Source: Fructobacillus sp. EFB-N1 (lineage in GTDB: Bacteria > Bacillota > Bacilli > Lactobacillales > Lactobacillaceae). From it: a DNA stretch of 60,529 nucleotides. The position numbers were made by a program, and so were the translations under genes. The notes beneath the pieces are model-generated. The model saw only the letters and a program-made list of their open reading frames with translations. It did not search any database and was not told the DNA's origin. This document shows positions 51,305 to 60,445 of the stretch, one piece after another. The stretch is taken from NCBI RefSeq assembly GCF_001038455.1, contig NZ_LDUY01000012.1, positions 1 through 60,529 of the forward strand. Direction: 5' to 3'. Every line of letters begins with the position of its first letter. Position 1 is the first letter of the stretch.

Positions 51305-52927
51305 TTAGTACTTAGGTTCCCACTTCAAGTCTTCGATGGCCTTCTTCACGTCGGCGATCTCTTCCTTCGTGATCTTCTGGTCAACAGCTGACTGAGCAGT
51401 GGCGATAGCAACTGTCTCTGAGAAGACAGTCAACTTTGAAACTGGTGGCAAAACGGCTGCCCCTGGCTTTGATGCATCAACAATACCACCCAATGAGTGA
51501 GCAGCGGCTGAAATCATTTCATCATTCAAAACCTTTGCAGTTGAGGCGATTGTTCCAAGACCAAGTCCTGGGTAAACCAAGGCGTTGTTAGCTTGACCGA
51601 TTTCGTAAGTAACACCCTTGTATTCGATTGGGTCAACTGGAATTCCAGTCGCAATCAAGGCCTTACCATCAGTCCATTCAAGCAAGTCTTCAGCCTTTGC
51701 TTCAGCCAATTTCGTTGGGTTTGACAATGGGAAGATAACTGGACGCTCAGTGTGAGCAGCCATTTCTTGTACAATTTCCTTGGTAAAGGCACCTGGTTGA
51801 GTTGAAGTTCCAACCATGATTGTTGGGTGAATTTCCTTCACAACAGCTGCCAAGTTTGTCAAATCAGCAGCGTTTGCGAATTCTGAACGTGAGCGGGCGA
51901 ATGGCTTTTGTTCAGGAGTCAAATCATCCATGTCGTCGAAGAGCAAACCTTGCTTGTCCACCATGTAGATGTGCTTGCGAGCTTCTTCTTCAGACAAACC
52001 TTCTTGCAACATTTCTTCGAACATCCGGTTGGCGATACCTGCACCGGCTGAACCTGCACCGAATGTCAAGTAAGTCTGGTCAGACAACTTTTCACCAGTG
52101 ATAGTCATGGCACCCAAAGCAGCTGCCAAAGTGATGATTCCAGTTCCTTGGATGTCATCGTTAAATGTTGTAATCTTGTCCTTATACTTGTCCAAGATAA
52201 CAGCGGCGTTTGAACGGCCAAAGTCTTCCCAGTGCAAGTACAAGTTAGGGAACAAGTTTTCAGCAGCTTCAACAAAGCTGTCAACAAATTCCGTATACTT
52301 TTCGCCGCGAACACGTTCGTGACGGTTACCCAAGTACATGTCGTTGTCCAACAATGATTGGTTGTTTGTTCCGTTATCCAAGACAACAGGCAAAACGTTT
52401 TCAGGGTTAACACCGGCAGCCGCCGTATAAACCATCAACTTACCAACGGCGATATCAACACCGTTCGTTCCCCAATCACCGATACCCAAGATTCCTTCGG
52501 CATCTGTGACAACAATCAACTTGATGTCACGACCATTGGCACCAGCCTTCAAGGCTGATTCCATAACGTCTGGTTCGTCGATTGACAAGTAAACAGCGTT
52601 TTGTGGATCAACAAACAATTCTGAGTAGTTTTCAATCGTGTCAGCAATCACTGGATCATAAACGATCGGCATAAACTCAACCACGTGTTGTCCGAACAAG
52701 TAGTAAAACAATGTGTGGTTTGTGTTGAAGATTTCCATCAAGAACAAGCGCTTTTCCAAATCAGAAGGCTTTGATTGGTATTGTGCGTATGCTTGTGCTG
52801 ATTGTTCTTCCAAAGTTTGCACGCGGGGAGGCAAAAGACCGGCAACGCCGAGTTCCTTACGTTCTTCCATCGTGAACCCTGTTCCCTTGTTCAAGAAGGG
52901 ATTATTTAAAATCTCAATTGGTGTCAT
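51305..52927 (-). CDS. mleA: Malolactic enzyme
   Basis: Converts L-malate directly to L-lactate and CO2 with NAD+ and Mn2+, raising pH and creating proton motive force. The 540 residues closely follow the Oenococcus enzyme: [48 protein letters not shown] with metal ligands, the NAD site [14 protein letters not shown] and the end LKWEPKY. AAGGAGCC precedes ATG 52927. Expression is probably activated by the divergent MleR. Confidence 0.97.
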   Translation of the reverse strand: MTPIEILNNPFLNKGTGFTMEERKELGVAGLLPPRVQTLEEQSAQAYAQYQSKPSDLEKRLFLMEIFNTNHTLFYYLFGQHVVEFMPIVYDPVIADTIENYSELFVDPQNAVYLSIDEPDVMESALKAGANGRDIKLIVVTDAEGILGIGDWGTNGVDIAVGKLMVYTAAAGVNPENVLPVVLDNGTNNQSLLDNDMYLGNRHERVRGEKYTEFVDSFVEAAENLFPNLYLHWEDFGRSNAAVILDKYKDKITTFNDDIQGTGIITLAAALGAMTITGEKLSDQTYLTFGAGSAGAGIANRMFEEMLQEGLSEEEARKHIYMVDKQGLLFDDMDDLTPEQKPFARSRSEFANAADLTNLAAVVKEIHPTIMVGTSTQPGAFTKEIVQEMAAHTERPVIFPLSNPTKLAEAKAEDLLEWTDGKALIATGIPVDPIEYKGVTYEIGQANNALVYPGLGLGTIASTAKVLNDEMISAAAHSLGGIVDASKPGAAVLPPVSKLTVFSETVAIATAQSAVDQKITKEEIADVKKAIEDLKWEPKY

Positions 52928-52993
52928 GAGATAGGCTCCTTTTTTCTTTGTTTTCTAACCCGAATCAAAGTTCGAATTACTTAACGCTGTTAT

Positions 52994-53021
52994 TCTATAA
53001 CCCCAGGAAAATTATAGTCAA
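52994..53021 (-). promoter_or_regulatory. mleA promoter with LysR-type box
   Basis: CTATAA-N11-TTATAG (52995-53017) is a T-N11-A LysR palindrome. On the minus strand TTGACT (53021-53016) and TATAGA (52999-52994) are 16 bases apart, so the box lies between and overlaps both elements. A second -10 choice is the TATAAT within the box. Confidence 0.65.
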
Positions 53022-53080
53022 ACAGGTGGCATACCCACACTTTTCCCTATAGTTCATGAAGGGGGGTTGACAGATTTTGC

Positions 53081-53086
53081 TATAAT
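53081..53086 (+). promoter_or_regulatory. mleR promoter (extended -10)
   Basis: TG-C-TATAAT. A TTGACA lies only eight bases upstream and is too close to serve as its -35. Confidence 0.5.
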
Positions 53087-53129
53087 AGGAGGTAGGCTTG
53101 AATGTTAAGAACTGAATTTGGAGAAAACC

Positions 53130-54047
53130 TTGCGCATAACTGATTTACAATACTATTTAGCCCTCGCAACCTACCGAAACTTTTCTCAGGTTTCTGAAAA
53201 ATTCGAGATTTCCCAGCCAACGGTGTCGCTTGCGATGCAGCGGTTGGAAAAAGAGCTTGGCGCCAAGCTCATTTTGCGACAGGCAGCGCATAAAAACGTG
53301 ACACTGACCCACGCCGGCGAAGTTTTGCGACAACATGCTACCTTGATTGTGGAACAGTACCAGGTTGCCCAAACGGAGATCAAACGCGACAGTGAAGAAT
53401 CACTTTTGATTGGTTTGCCACCCATTATTCAAGTTGCTTACTTTCCAGCCATTGCAACGGTCTTATCTGACGATTCACTCGCCCATTTGAAAACAGTTGA
53501 AGTCGGGGCCCAAGAGGCCATCGACCAGTTAAAAAATGGTGAGCTCGACGCTTCCTTTGTCGGCTATCTCGATGACATCGATCAAAGCGAATTCAATTTA
53601 ATCGCCTTTGACGAGCAGCCCTTTGCTATTTTGGCTGCCGACGACTACCCCTTGGTTCAAAAAGGGTCCGTGTCATTTGAAGACATCAAAGACGAAAGAT
53701 TCATCCTATTGAAAGGTAACTTCGTTCATACCCAGGCTTTCGACCAGTTGGCCCGAGCCGCCCATTTTCATGCCAACGTTTTGTTTAATTCCTCGGAACC
53801 CTACGGAATTCTAAGCCTGATTCGACAAAATCGTGGGATTGGCTTTATGGTCCACCACCCAGCGTTAACTTTCCCGGGTGTGACCGCATTGCCAATCACA
53901 GATGACGACCAGCCCATGTTTAAGGTCGGCTTTGCTTACCGAAAAGACATTGTCTTAACGGATGCGCAACAGCAGATTTTTGATGAGCTCTTGGCCGCCA
54001 CCAAAATTGGACGGCCGGATCACAGAACACCCCCACTGGAGGAATGA
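53130..54047 (+). CDS. mleR: LysR-family regulator of the malolactic genes
   Basis: Activator that responds to malate in related systems. The 305 residues have the LysR winged helix (1 to about 60) with LALATYRNFSQVSEKFEISQPTVSLAMQRLEKEL and a periplasmic-binding-type ligand domain (about 85-295). TTG 53130 is six bases after GGAG; a longer frame from TTG 53118 would place the ribosome binding site inside the gene. It is divergent from mleA, with a LysR box between, and its end overlaps the ribosome binding site of the next gene. Confidence 0.9.
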   Translation: MRITDLQYYLALATYRNFSQVSEKFEISQPTVSLAMQRLEKELGAKLILRQAAHKNVTLTHAGEVLRQHATLIVEQYQVAQTEIKRDSEESLLIGLPPIIQVAYFPAIATVLSDDSLAHLKTVEVGAQEAIDQLKNGELDASFVGYLDDIDQSEFNLIAFDEQPFAILAADDYPLVQKGSVSFEDIKDERFILLKGNFVHTQAFDQLARAAHFHANVLFNSSEPYGILSLIRQNRGIGFMVHHPALTFPGVTALPITDDDQPMFKVGFAYRKDIVLTDAQQQIFDELLAATKIGRPDHRTPPLEE

Positions 54048-54049
54048 TG

Positions 54050-54955
54050 ATGCAAAAGAAGAAAACAACCATCGTGGTCACAATCTTAGTACTGATTTTG
54101 GCTGTCGTTGGTGGATTAGTTGCTTGGCAAAGCAACAGTCAAAAAGATGACAAAAAATCTGACAAGTTAACCATTGTCGCTTCAACAAACGTCTATGCCG
54201 AATTGGCCAAGACGGTTGCAGGCGACCATGCTGATGTTTCAGCGATTATTACCAAGCAGTCCGTTTCACCGGAAGATTATGAGCCAACCAACGCAGTTGC
54301 TAAAAAGGTTGCCAAGGCGGACATCGCCTTTGGAAATGGTTTAGGCTACGATGCTTGGTTACAGAAATTAGCTAAAACATCGAAGTCAACGCAAGTGCTC
54401 TATGTTGGTAACGATATTTTGAACAAAAAGTCTGGTTCAAATCCCCACTTGTGGAATGATCCAGAAAACATGATTAAGGCCGCTCAAGGTTTGGCTGATA
54501 CACTCAGCAAGAAAGATCCAAAGCACAAGGCTGATTATCAAGCCAATGCACAGGACTACGCCACAAAGCTTAAGCCAGTGACCGACAAGATTGCCGAATT
54601 GAAATCAGCAGTCGCCGGTAAGGAAGTCATGGAAACCGAGCCAGTTTACGAATACATGTTGGACGCCTTGGGTGCCAACGTGGTCGGCACTGATTTTGCC
54701 GAAGCGATTGAAGAAGGAAATGACCCTTCACCAGCCGTCTTGACGGACATCCAAAACAAGATCAAGAGCCACGAACTCGCCTTCTTGGTTTACAACACGC
54801 AAACCACAGGCGGCACTGTTGATAAGATCGTCAAGTTGGCCAAGGACAACAACATCCCAATCGTTAAGGTGACGGAAACTTCACCAGAAAAGACTTCTTA
54901 CGTTGACTGGAAGCTCAGTGAATTGAAGCAAGTCCAAGAAATTGTTGCTAAGTAA
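54050..54955 (+). CDS. Metal-binding ABC substrate-binding protein (ZnuA/MntA-like)
   Basis: Extracellular receptor for zinc or manganese uptake (SBP family 9). The 301 residues have an N-terminal hydrophobic helix (about 7-28), KLTIVASTNVYAELAKTVAG, SPEDYEPT, NPHLWNDPENM, a long backbone helix and TEPVYEYMLDALG. Two of the usual His ligands are replaced by Glu (PED and TEP), a variant known in one subgroup. There is no lipobox cysteine and no permease or ATPase gene nearby. ATG 54050 is seven bases from GGAGG, which overlaps the mleR end, so it is probably co-expressed with mleR. Confidence 0.85.
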   Translation: MQKKKTTIVVTILVLILAVVGGLVAWQSNSQKDDKKSDKLTIVASTNVYAELAKTVAGDHADVSAIITKQSVSPEDYEPTNAVAKKVAKADIAFGNGLGYDAWLQKLAKTSKSTQVLYVGNDILNKKSGSNPHLWNDPENMIKAAQGLADTLSKKDPKHKADYQANAQDYATKLKPVTDKIAELKSAVAGKEVMETEPVYEYMLDALGANVVGTDFAEAIEEGNDPSPAVLTDIQNKIKSHELAFLVYNTQTTGGTVDKIVKLAKDNNIPIVKVTETSPEKTSYVDWKLSELKQVQEIVAK

Positions 54956-55001
54956 AAATCAGCAAATAAAAAGAGCGAAGGACGAAATCCTTCACTCTGA
55001 T

Positions 55002-55035
55002 GAACACCGAACAAAGCTGTTCGGTGTTTTTTTAT
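55002..55035 (+). terminator. Terminator after the metal-binding protein gene
   Basis: AACACCGAACA-AAGC-TGTTCGGTGTT followed by a T-run; a weaker hairpin GAAGGA/TCCTTC precedes it. Confidence 0.88.
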
Positions 55036-55093
55036 TTGCCTAAATGAGCGCAGACCCTGTAGCTAGCGGTTATTCTGAAATCATTGGCAACAC

Positions 55094-56476
55094 TTACCGT
55101 GTTACCAGTAGCTCTTGTCCCCGGCTGATTTCCTTGAGGACGTTGGCAACGGCCGTGCCACCAAGCGACGTCCGACGATTAACGGCGGCCTTGGAAGTCA
55201 ACTCTTCATAGACATCTTCTTCGATATGGCTGTCGGCGGCCTGGAGATCTACCAACGACATTTCATTGAGTGTTTGCCCCGTTTGGATGCCCTTCAAAAC
55301 TAACTCACCGACAACCGCATGCGCTTGACGGAAAGGCACACCCTTCGTGGCCAAGTAGTCAGCCAATTCGGTGGCGTTCGAGAAGTCATCCTTCGTGGCA
55401 GCTTCCATCCGGTCAGCGTGGACCGTCATCGTTGATAACATCCCCGTAAAGACCTTCACGGAGGCCAAAATGGTGTCCATTACCTCGAATGTGGCTGCCT
55501 TATCTTCCTGCATATCCTTGTTGTAAGCCAATGGCAAGCCCTTCATAACCGTCAACAATCCCATCAAGCTCCCAAAGACGTGGCCGGTCTTGCCTCGCAC
55601 GAGTTCGGCAAAGTCCGCATTCTTCTTTTGGGGCATAATCGATGATCCGGTTGAGAAGTTGTCTGAAAGTTCAATGTAATTGAACTCGTAGGTCCCCCAT
55701 AAAATCAGTTCCTCCGCCATCCGGGACAAATGCACCATCAAAATCGAGGCATTCGAGAGAAACTCGAGGGCAAAATCCCGATCCGAAACGGCATCCAAAC
55801 TATTGTGATAGATGGCATCGAAGTCCAATTCGTCAGCGACCAGTTGACGGTCAATTGGGAAGGTCGTGCCCGCCAAGGCAGCAGCGCCCAATGGCAGCAT
55901 ATTCGTATGCTTTTCGTTAAATTCGAACCGTTCAAAGTCACGCTGGAACATTTCGAAGTAGGCCAAAAGGTAGTGACCATAGCTAATGGGCTGGGCGTGT
56001 TGCATGTGCGTATAGCCCGGCATAATCACATCAGCGTGCTTCTTGGCTAAGTCAAGGAGAGTCTGCTGTAATTCCGTGATAGCTTCCTTGACTGCTGGTA
56101 AGCGGTGCTTCACCCACAAATGAAAGTCCGTCGCCACCTGGTCATTCCGTGATCGACCCGTATGCAGTTTGCCCGCCACTGGACCAATTTTTTTCGTCAA
56201 CAAGGACTCAATATTCAAGTGGATATCCTCATTTGCAACCGAAAATTCCACCTTGCCAGTGCCCAAATCAGCCTGAATGTCGTGCAGGCCGGCACTGATT
56301 TGCTCAGCTTCTTCAACTGAAATAATGCCTTGCTGGCCTAACATTTTCACGTGGGCCAATGAGCCCTCCGGGTCTTCTTCTGCCAACCGGTAATCAAAGC
56401 CGATTGAGGCGCCAAATTCATCGACCCATTCTGCTGCTTTGCCGGTAAACCGGCCACCCCATAATTTATCGGACAT
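55094..56476 (-). CDS. argH: Argininosuccinate lyase
   Basis: Splits argininosuccinate into arginine and fumarate, the last step of arginine synthesis. The 460 residues start [21 protein letters not shown] and contain [13 protein letters not shown] (about 106), [10 protein letters not shown] (about 156) and the signature [12 protein letters not shown] with the catalytic Ser (about 276). GGAGA precedes the ATG and it follows argG by 11 bases, forming argGH. Confidence 0.97.
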   Translation of the reverse strand: MSDKLWGGRFTGKAAEWVDEFGASIGFDYRLAEEDPEGSLAHVKMLGQQGIISVEEAEQISAGLHDIQADLGTGKVEFSVANEDIHLNIESLLTKKIGPVAGKLHTGRSRNDQVATDFHLWVKHRLPAVKEAITELQQTLLDLAKKHADVIMPGYTHMQHAQPISYGHYLLAYFEMFQRDFERFEFNEKHTNMLPLGAAALAGTTFPIDRQLVADELDFDAIYHNSLDAVSDRDFALEFLSNASILMVHLSRMAEELILWGTYEFNYIELSDNFSTGSSIMPQKKNADFAELVRGKTGHVFGSLMGLLTVMKGLPLAYNKDMQEDKAATFEVMDTILASVKVFTGMLSTMTVHADRMEAATKDDFSNATELADYLATKGVPFRQAHAVVGELVLKGIQTGQTLNEMSLVDLQAADSHIEEDVYEELTSKAAVNRRTSLGGTAVANVLKEISRGQELLVTR

Positions 56477-56487
56477 TTGATTCTCTC

Positions 56488-57702
56488 CTATTTCTTTTGT
56501 TCTGAATGGACGTGGTTGACTTGCTCAAAGACCATGCTTGGCAATGACCACAACTTAATGAATCCACCAGCAGCGACTTGATCAAAGCTATCAGCCGCTG
56601 TATATGTGGCTAAGTTTTTGTTGTACAGTGAGTTTTCCTCAGACTTCCGTGCAACGGCAACGGCTTGTCCCTTGTACAACTTCATCTTGACTGTCCCGTT
56701 CACAACCTGTTGTGTCTGGTCCATGAAGGCCTGTAAGGCATCAAAGAGTGGCGTAATCCACAAAGCATTGTAAATCAGGTCCGTCACCTTCTGTTCCAAC
56801 AAAGGCTTGTAGTGCGCAACGTCACGCTCCAACGTCAAGTCTTCCAAGTCCTTGTGAGCAGCCATAATCACAGCTGCGGCTGGTGCTTCATAAACTTCAC
56901 GAGACTTAATGCCAACCAAACGATTTTCAATCTTATCAATTCGGCCAATGCCATTGGCACCGGCAATCTGATTTAGCTTGACAATCAACTGAGCCAAGGT
57001 CATCTTTTCACCATCAAGTGCAACTGGCAAGCCTTCTTCAAAGGTCAAGTCCAAGAATATTGCTTCCTCCGGTGCATCTTCTGGTGCAACCGTCATGCCC
57101 CAAGCATCATCGGGTGCCATGTTCCAAGGATCTTCGAGAATGCCGGCTTCATTAGCACGGCCCCACAAGTTGGCATCAATTGAGTATGGTGATTGCTTAC
57201 CAATTGGCACTGGAACGTTGTGGTCCTTAGCGTAATCGATTTCTTCTTCACGCGACCAGTGGAAGTCACGAATTGGGGCCTCGATAGCCAAATCAGGATC
57301 CAAGGCGTGGATGGCAGCTTCGAAACGAACCTGATCGTTTCCCTTACCAGTGGAACCGTGGGCAATAGCATCTGCCCCGTTTTCATGAGCAATCTCAACT
57401 AATTTCTTAATAATCAATGGCCGTGAAAGAGCTGAAACCAAAGGATAAGCGCCTTCATACAAGGCGTTGGCCTTGATCACTGGTGCCACGTATTCGCTGG
57501 CGAATTCTTCCTTACCATCAACAACGATTGACTGGGCTGCACCAACTTGGAGGCCCTTCTTTTGGATTTCATCCAAATCCTTACCACCTTGACCAACGTC
57601 CAAGACAACGGCGATCACTTCATAACCCTTATCAATCAGCCATGGAATGGCCACAGATGTATCTAATCCACCTGAATATGCCAATACGATTTTCTTTGTC
57701 AT
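56488..57702 (-). CDS. argG: Argininosuccinate synthase
   Basis: Joins citrulline and aspartate using ATP. The 404 residues begin with the ATP loop [16 protein letters not shown] and have [15 protein letters not shown] (about 115). GAGGAGA precedes ATG 57702. Upstream of it a TGAGCCG/CGGCTCA stem (57768-57807) without a T-run lies behind the transporter gene. No clear ArgR box or promoter was found, so it may be read from the T-box transporter operon or have its own weak promoter. With argGH alone, arginine could be made only from citrulline. Confidence 0.97.
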   Translation of the reverse strand: MTKKIVLAYSGGLDTSVAIPWLIDKGYEVIAVVLDVGQGGKDLDEIQKKGLQVGAAQSIVVDGKEEFASEYVAPVIKANALYEGAYPLVSALSRPLIIKKLVEIAHENGADAIAHGSTGKGNDQVRFEAAIHALDPDLAIEAPIRDFHWSREEEIDYAKDHNVPVPIGKQSPYSIDANLWGRANEAGILEDPWNMAPDDAWGMTVAPEDAPEEAIFLDLTFEEGLPVALDGEKMTLAQLIVKLNQIAGANGIGRIDKIENRLVGIKSREVYEAPAAAVIMAAHKDLEDLTLERDVAHYKPLLEQKVTDLIYNALWITPLFDALQAFMDQTQQVVNGTVKMKLYKGQAVAVARKSEENSLYNKNLATYTAADSFDQVAAGGFIKLWSLPSMVFEQVNHVHSEQKK

Positions 57703-57767
57703 GTTATTTCTCCTCTATTGTTCAATCAATTTCACTTGTTTATTGGGATAACAGCTTGGGCTGCGTA

Positions 57768-57807
57768 TGAGCCGCTAAACTACTAACCCCACTTTCTCAA
57801 CGGCTCA
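57768..57807 (-). promoter_or_regulatory. Stem-loop between the transporter ATPase gene and argG
   Basis: TGAGCCG and CGGCTCA enclose about 26 bases. No T-run follows, so it is not a standard terminator. It may be an mRNA processing or partial attenuation element. Confidence 0.4.
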
Positions 57808-57817
57808 GCCAACTGAT

Positions 57818-58561
57818 TTAATCCACCAAAACCTTACTAATAAAGTCCTGAGTCTTTGGATTTTGTGGGTGGTCAAACAGTTCATCCGGTGTATTCTTTT
57901 CCTGGATAATGCCATCGGCCATAAACCAAATTTCATCGGCGACCTGCTTAGCGAAGTGCATTTCGTGGGTTACGACCACCATGGTCATATTACCGTCGGC
58001 CAATGACTTCATGACCTTGAGAACTTCACCGACATTTTCTGGATCCAAAGCTGAGGTTGGTTCATCAAAGAACAAAACCTTAGGCTGCATTGCCAAAGCA
58101 CGGGCGATGGCCACACGTTGCTTCTGCCCACCAGACAAGCTGTTTGGGAAGGCATCGGCCTTATCGGCCAAACCAACGCTTGTCAGATATTTCATGGCCA
58201 CAGCAGTCGCCTCTTCGTCGGACATGCCCTTTACTCGCATTGGTGCTAATTTCAAATTGGCCAAAACCGACATATTAGGGAAGAGGTTAAAGCTTTGGAA
58301 AACCATGCCGATTTGTTCACCCAACTTGGCCAATTCCTGGTCAGACTGTTGAGCTAAATCAACACCGTTGAAATCAACAACACCGCTGGTTGGACGTTCC
58401 AGCTGGTTAATGCAGCGGAGCAAGGTACTCTTACCTGATCCAGAAGGGCCGATGATGCAGACCACCTGGCCGGCATCAATGTCGCCGTTAATGTCTTTTA
58501 AAACTTCATTGCCACCGAAGTCTTTTTTGAGATGTTTTACAGAAATTAATGGATTAGTCAT
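57818..58561 (-). CDS. Polar amino-acid ABC transporter, ATP-binding protein
   Basis: ATPase of a GlnQ/ArtP/HisP-type importer. The 247 residues contain Walker [10 protein letters not shown] (about 38), Q-loop [14 protein letters not shown], signature LSGGQKQR and Walker [15 protein letters not shown]. Its start overlaps the end of the binding-protein-permease gene by eight bases. It ends TAA-ATCAG, another stop codon merged with the octamer core. Confidence 0.93.
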   Translation of the reverse strand: MTNPLISVKHLKKDFGGNEVLKDINGDIDAGQVVCIIGPSGSGKSTLLRCINQLERPTSGVVDFNGVDLAQQSDQELAKLGEQIGMVFQSFNLFPNMSVLANLKLAPMRVKGMSDEEATAVAMKYLTSVGLADKADAFPNSLSGGQKQRVAIARALAMQPKVLFFDEPTSALDPENVGEVLKVMKSLADGNMTMVVVTHEMHFAKQVADEIWFMADGIIQEKNTPDELFDHPQNPKTQDFISKVLVD

Positions 58562-60017
58562 GGTTCATCTTCCCTTCTAAGTAGTTCAATCCCCGTGTCA
58601 AGATAAAGGTCATCAAGAAGTAAATCACCATGACAACCACGATTGGTGCGATACCACGATAAGTGTCAGCACGGACGATGTTCAATTCGTAGACCAAATC
58701 AGTCACACCGATAATCGAAACAATGGAACTTTCCTTGATAACTGAGATAAATTCGTTGCCCAATGCTGGCCAAATGTTCTTAAAGGCCTGTGGCAAAATC
58801 ACAAAACGCATCGTGTCTTTTTGGTTCAAGCCAAGACTCTTGGCAGCTTCCTTTTGTCCCTTATCCAATGACGTAATTCCACCACGGATAATTTCAGCAA
58901 CATAGGCACCTGAGTTCAAGGAAACGGCAATGATACCGGCCGTCAAGGCTGGGATGTTAATCAAAGCACCAAGACCAAAGTAAACCAAGAGGATTTGAAC
59001 CATCATTGGTGTTCCCCGGACAATTTCGATGTAAGAAATTGCTGGCCAACTCAAGATTTTAAACTTTGACATCTTCATCAAGGCCAAGATAATTCCTAGG
59101 ATAATTCCAAAGACAACTGAAACGAAAGCAATTAAGGTGGTGTTTAAGAAACCACTGTAGAAGTAGTGCCAGTAGCGAAGCATTGACGTGTCCACCGTGT
59201 TTTCGGACATGTTCTTACCGGCGTTCTTCAAGTAAGTCTTAATCCAGCCATGGTTCTCAATCTTATCGATTGACTTGTTGACTGCTGCTACCAATTCAGG
59301 ATTTCCTTTAGCAAAGGCAATCGCTGCACCGGTTTGGTTGATATCCAACTGGTAGCCGGAATCAATCATCTTCAAATTTTTGTCGTTGGCAACATAAGCC
59401 TGGGCAACTGGCTTTTCAACTCCAACGGCTGCCACCTTGTTCGTCTTCAAGGCGAAAATCAGGTTTGGCGTCTTGTCCATTCCAACAACTGTAGCTCCTG
59501 AAATCTTTTGTTGAGCCAAGTTATATTGCAAGGTTCCGGTTTGGGCACCAATCTTGGTTCCCTGCAAGTCACTAGCATTCTTATACTTTGAAGCGTTGGT
59601 CTTACTGATCAAGAAGCTTTGACCACCGTTGTAGTAAACCTTTGAAAAATCAACGCTTTGACGACGTTCGTCGGTTGGGTTGATTCCCCCGATAGCCATG
59701 TCAACCTTGCCAGTTTGAACGGCCACCAAGACGGAACTAAAGTCCATGTTCTTGATTTCTAATTTCACGCCCAAGTCCTTAGCAATCTGCTTAACGATGT
59801 CAACGTCCATTCCAACATCCGTTGAAGTGCCGTTTTTATTCATCTGGAATTCGTATGGTGGGTAATCCGGCGAAATCGCCACCTTCATCACACCTGCTTT
59901 TTTAATTTTTTGCAAGCCGTCATCAGCATGGGCCACTTGGGTCATGCCTAATCCGGCGACAACCAAAACAGTGATCGTGATGAATGCTTGTTGCAACCAC
60001 TTTGTTATCTTCTTCAT
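58554..60017 (-). CDS. Amino-acid ABC transporter, fused substrate-binding protein and permease
   Basis: A single 487-residue chain. It has a signal peptide (about 1-31, site AHA-D), a type-3 amino-acid binding domain (about 37-265, with PDYPPYEFQ and [42 protein letters not shown]) and then a permease domain (about 285-485) with four or more helices and the EAA loop [33 protein letters not shown]. Such fusions resemble lactococcal GlnP. The exact amino acid is not certain: the fold suits glutamine, arginine or another polar residue. Expression is governed by the T-box upstream. Confidence 0.93.
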   Translation of the reverse strand: MKKITKWLQQAFITITVLVVAGLGMTQVAHADDGLQKIKKAGVMKVAISPDYPPYEFQMNKNGTSTDVGMDVDIVKQIAKDLGVKLEIKNMDFSSVLVAVQTGKVDMAIGGINPTDERRQSVDFSKVYYNGGQSFLISKTNASKYKNASDLQGTKIGAQTGTLQYNLAQQKISGATVVGMDKTPNLIFALKTNKVAAVGVEKPVAQAYVANDKNLKMIDSGYQLDINQTGAAIAFAKGNPELVAAVNKSIDKIENHGWIKTYLKNAGKNMSENTVDTSMLRYWHYFYSGFLNTTLIAFVSVVFGIILGIILALMKMSKFKILSWPAISYIEIVRGTPMMVQILLVYFGLGALINIPALTAGIIAVSLNSGAYVAEIIRGGITSLDKGQKEAAKSLGLNQKDTMRFVILPQAFKNIWPALGNEFISVIKESSIVSIIGVTDLVYELNIVRADTYRGIAPIVVVMVIYFLMTFILTRGLNYLEGKMNHD

Positions 60018-60049
60018 CTTCTCGTCCTCTTCCCTTTTTTCCTAACCAA

Positions 60050-60312
60050 TAAAAAAACGCCCTTTAGTCTTTCGACTAAAGGACGTTCTGCACGCGGTAC
60101 CACCTTACTTATACCCAAATAGGGTATCTCTCATTATTCGATCTAAAATTCAAATCGTCAGCTCTGTAATGGGAGCACCCAGTATGGTTTTCATCGCATA
60201 CAACTATTAGGTGACGTTCATCTTCGTTTGTACGTGTTTCACACCAACCAACACTTCACTGAGCTACAAAACAGAGATTACTACTTCCTAATTAACGTTT
60301 TATTATTAGTTT
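60050..60312 (-). promoter_or_regulatory. T-box riboswitch controlling the amino-acid transporter
   Basis: On the minus strand stem I is closed by ATTAGG/CCTAAT, with AGTA opposite GAAC-GTC-ACC (specifier region 60211-60218). The T-box AAGGTGGTACCGCG is at 60106-60093, and a strong terminator ACGTCCTTTAGTC/GACTAAAGGGCGT with T-run at 60086-60050. The specifier is most likely GTC (valine), because the next base should be a purine. CGT (arginine) is possible from context. The bulge TGGT requires discriminator A, which argues against histidine. Uncharged tRNA would allow read-through into the transporter genes. Confidence 0.9.
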
Positions 60313-60318
60313 TTAATA

Positions 60319-60346
60319 ATTATAGCACTGACACCTAATCTTGCAA
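60319..60346 (-). promoter_or_regulatory. Promoter of the T-box leader
   Basis: TTGCAA (60346-60341) and TATAAT (60324-60319), 16 bases apart on the minus strand. Confidence 0.8.
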
Positions 60347-60445
60347 GTGGTTTTGCACATTTTTTTCGTTTTATTCGGACTTTTTTACTTAAAAAGGCTG
60401 ATTTTAAGGGGAATGATCATCTAAAAGTTATTGGTTATTTTAATT

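Larger units (their letters stand above)
813..60405. repeat. Dispersed octamer AAAATCAG / CTGATTTT, about 39 copies
   Basis: By eye I count 18 copies of AAAATCAG and 21 of CTGATTTT. Copies between genes or overlapping a stop codon start at 813, 947, 13537, 15935, 21731, 21761, 26209, 28812, 32411, 38512, 39891, 43095, 43978, 45919, 46024, 46879, 48895, 48949, 51198, 54955 and 60398. About 18 more are in coding sequence, for example 14072, 14312, 25922, 31741, 35493, 54083 and 55702. Chance predicts about 2-3 in total. The span given only marks first and last copies. Confidence 0.8.

Noticed and set aside
53102-53143. 13-codon leader peptide frame (ATG 53102 to TGA) overlapping the mleR start, preceded by AGGAGG
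   Set aside because: The AGGAGG directly follows the -10 TATAAT, so it would lie upstream of the transcription start and not be in the mRNA.
60211-60213. Histidine (CAC) as the T-box specifier
   Set aside because: The next base is C rather than a purine, and the TGGT bulge needs discriminator A, whereas tRNA-His has C.
813-60405. AAAATCAG as a Chi or KOPS site
   Set aside because: Copies are nearly equal on both strands (18 and 21) across 60 kb, while those sites are strongly oriented with replication.
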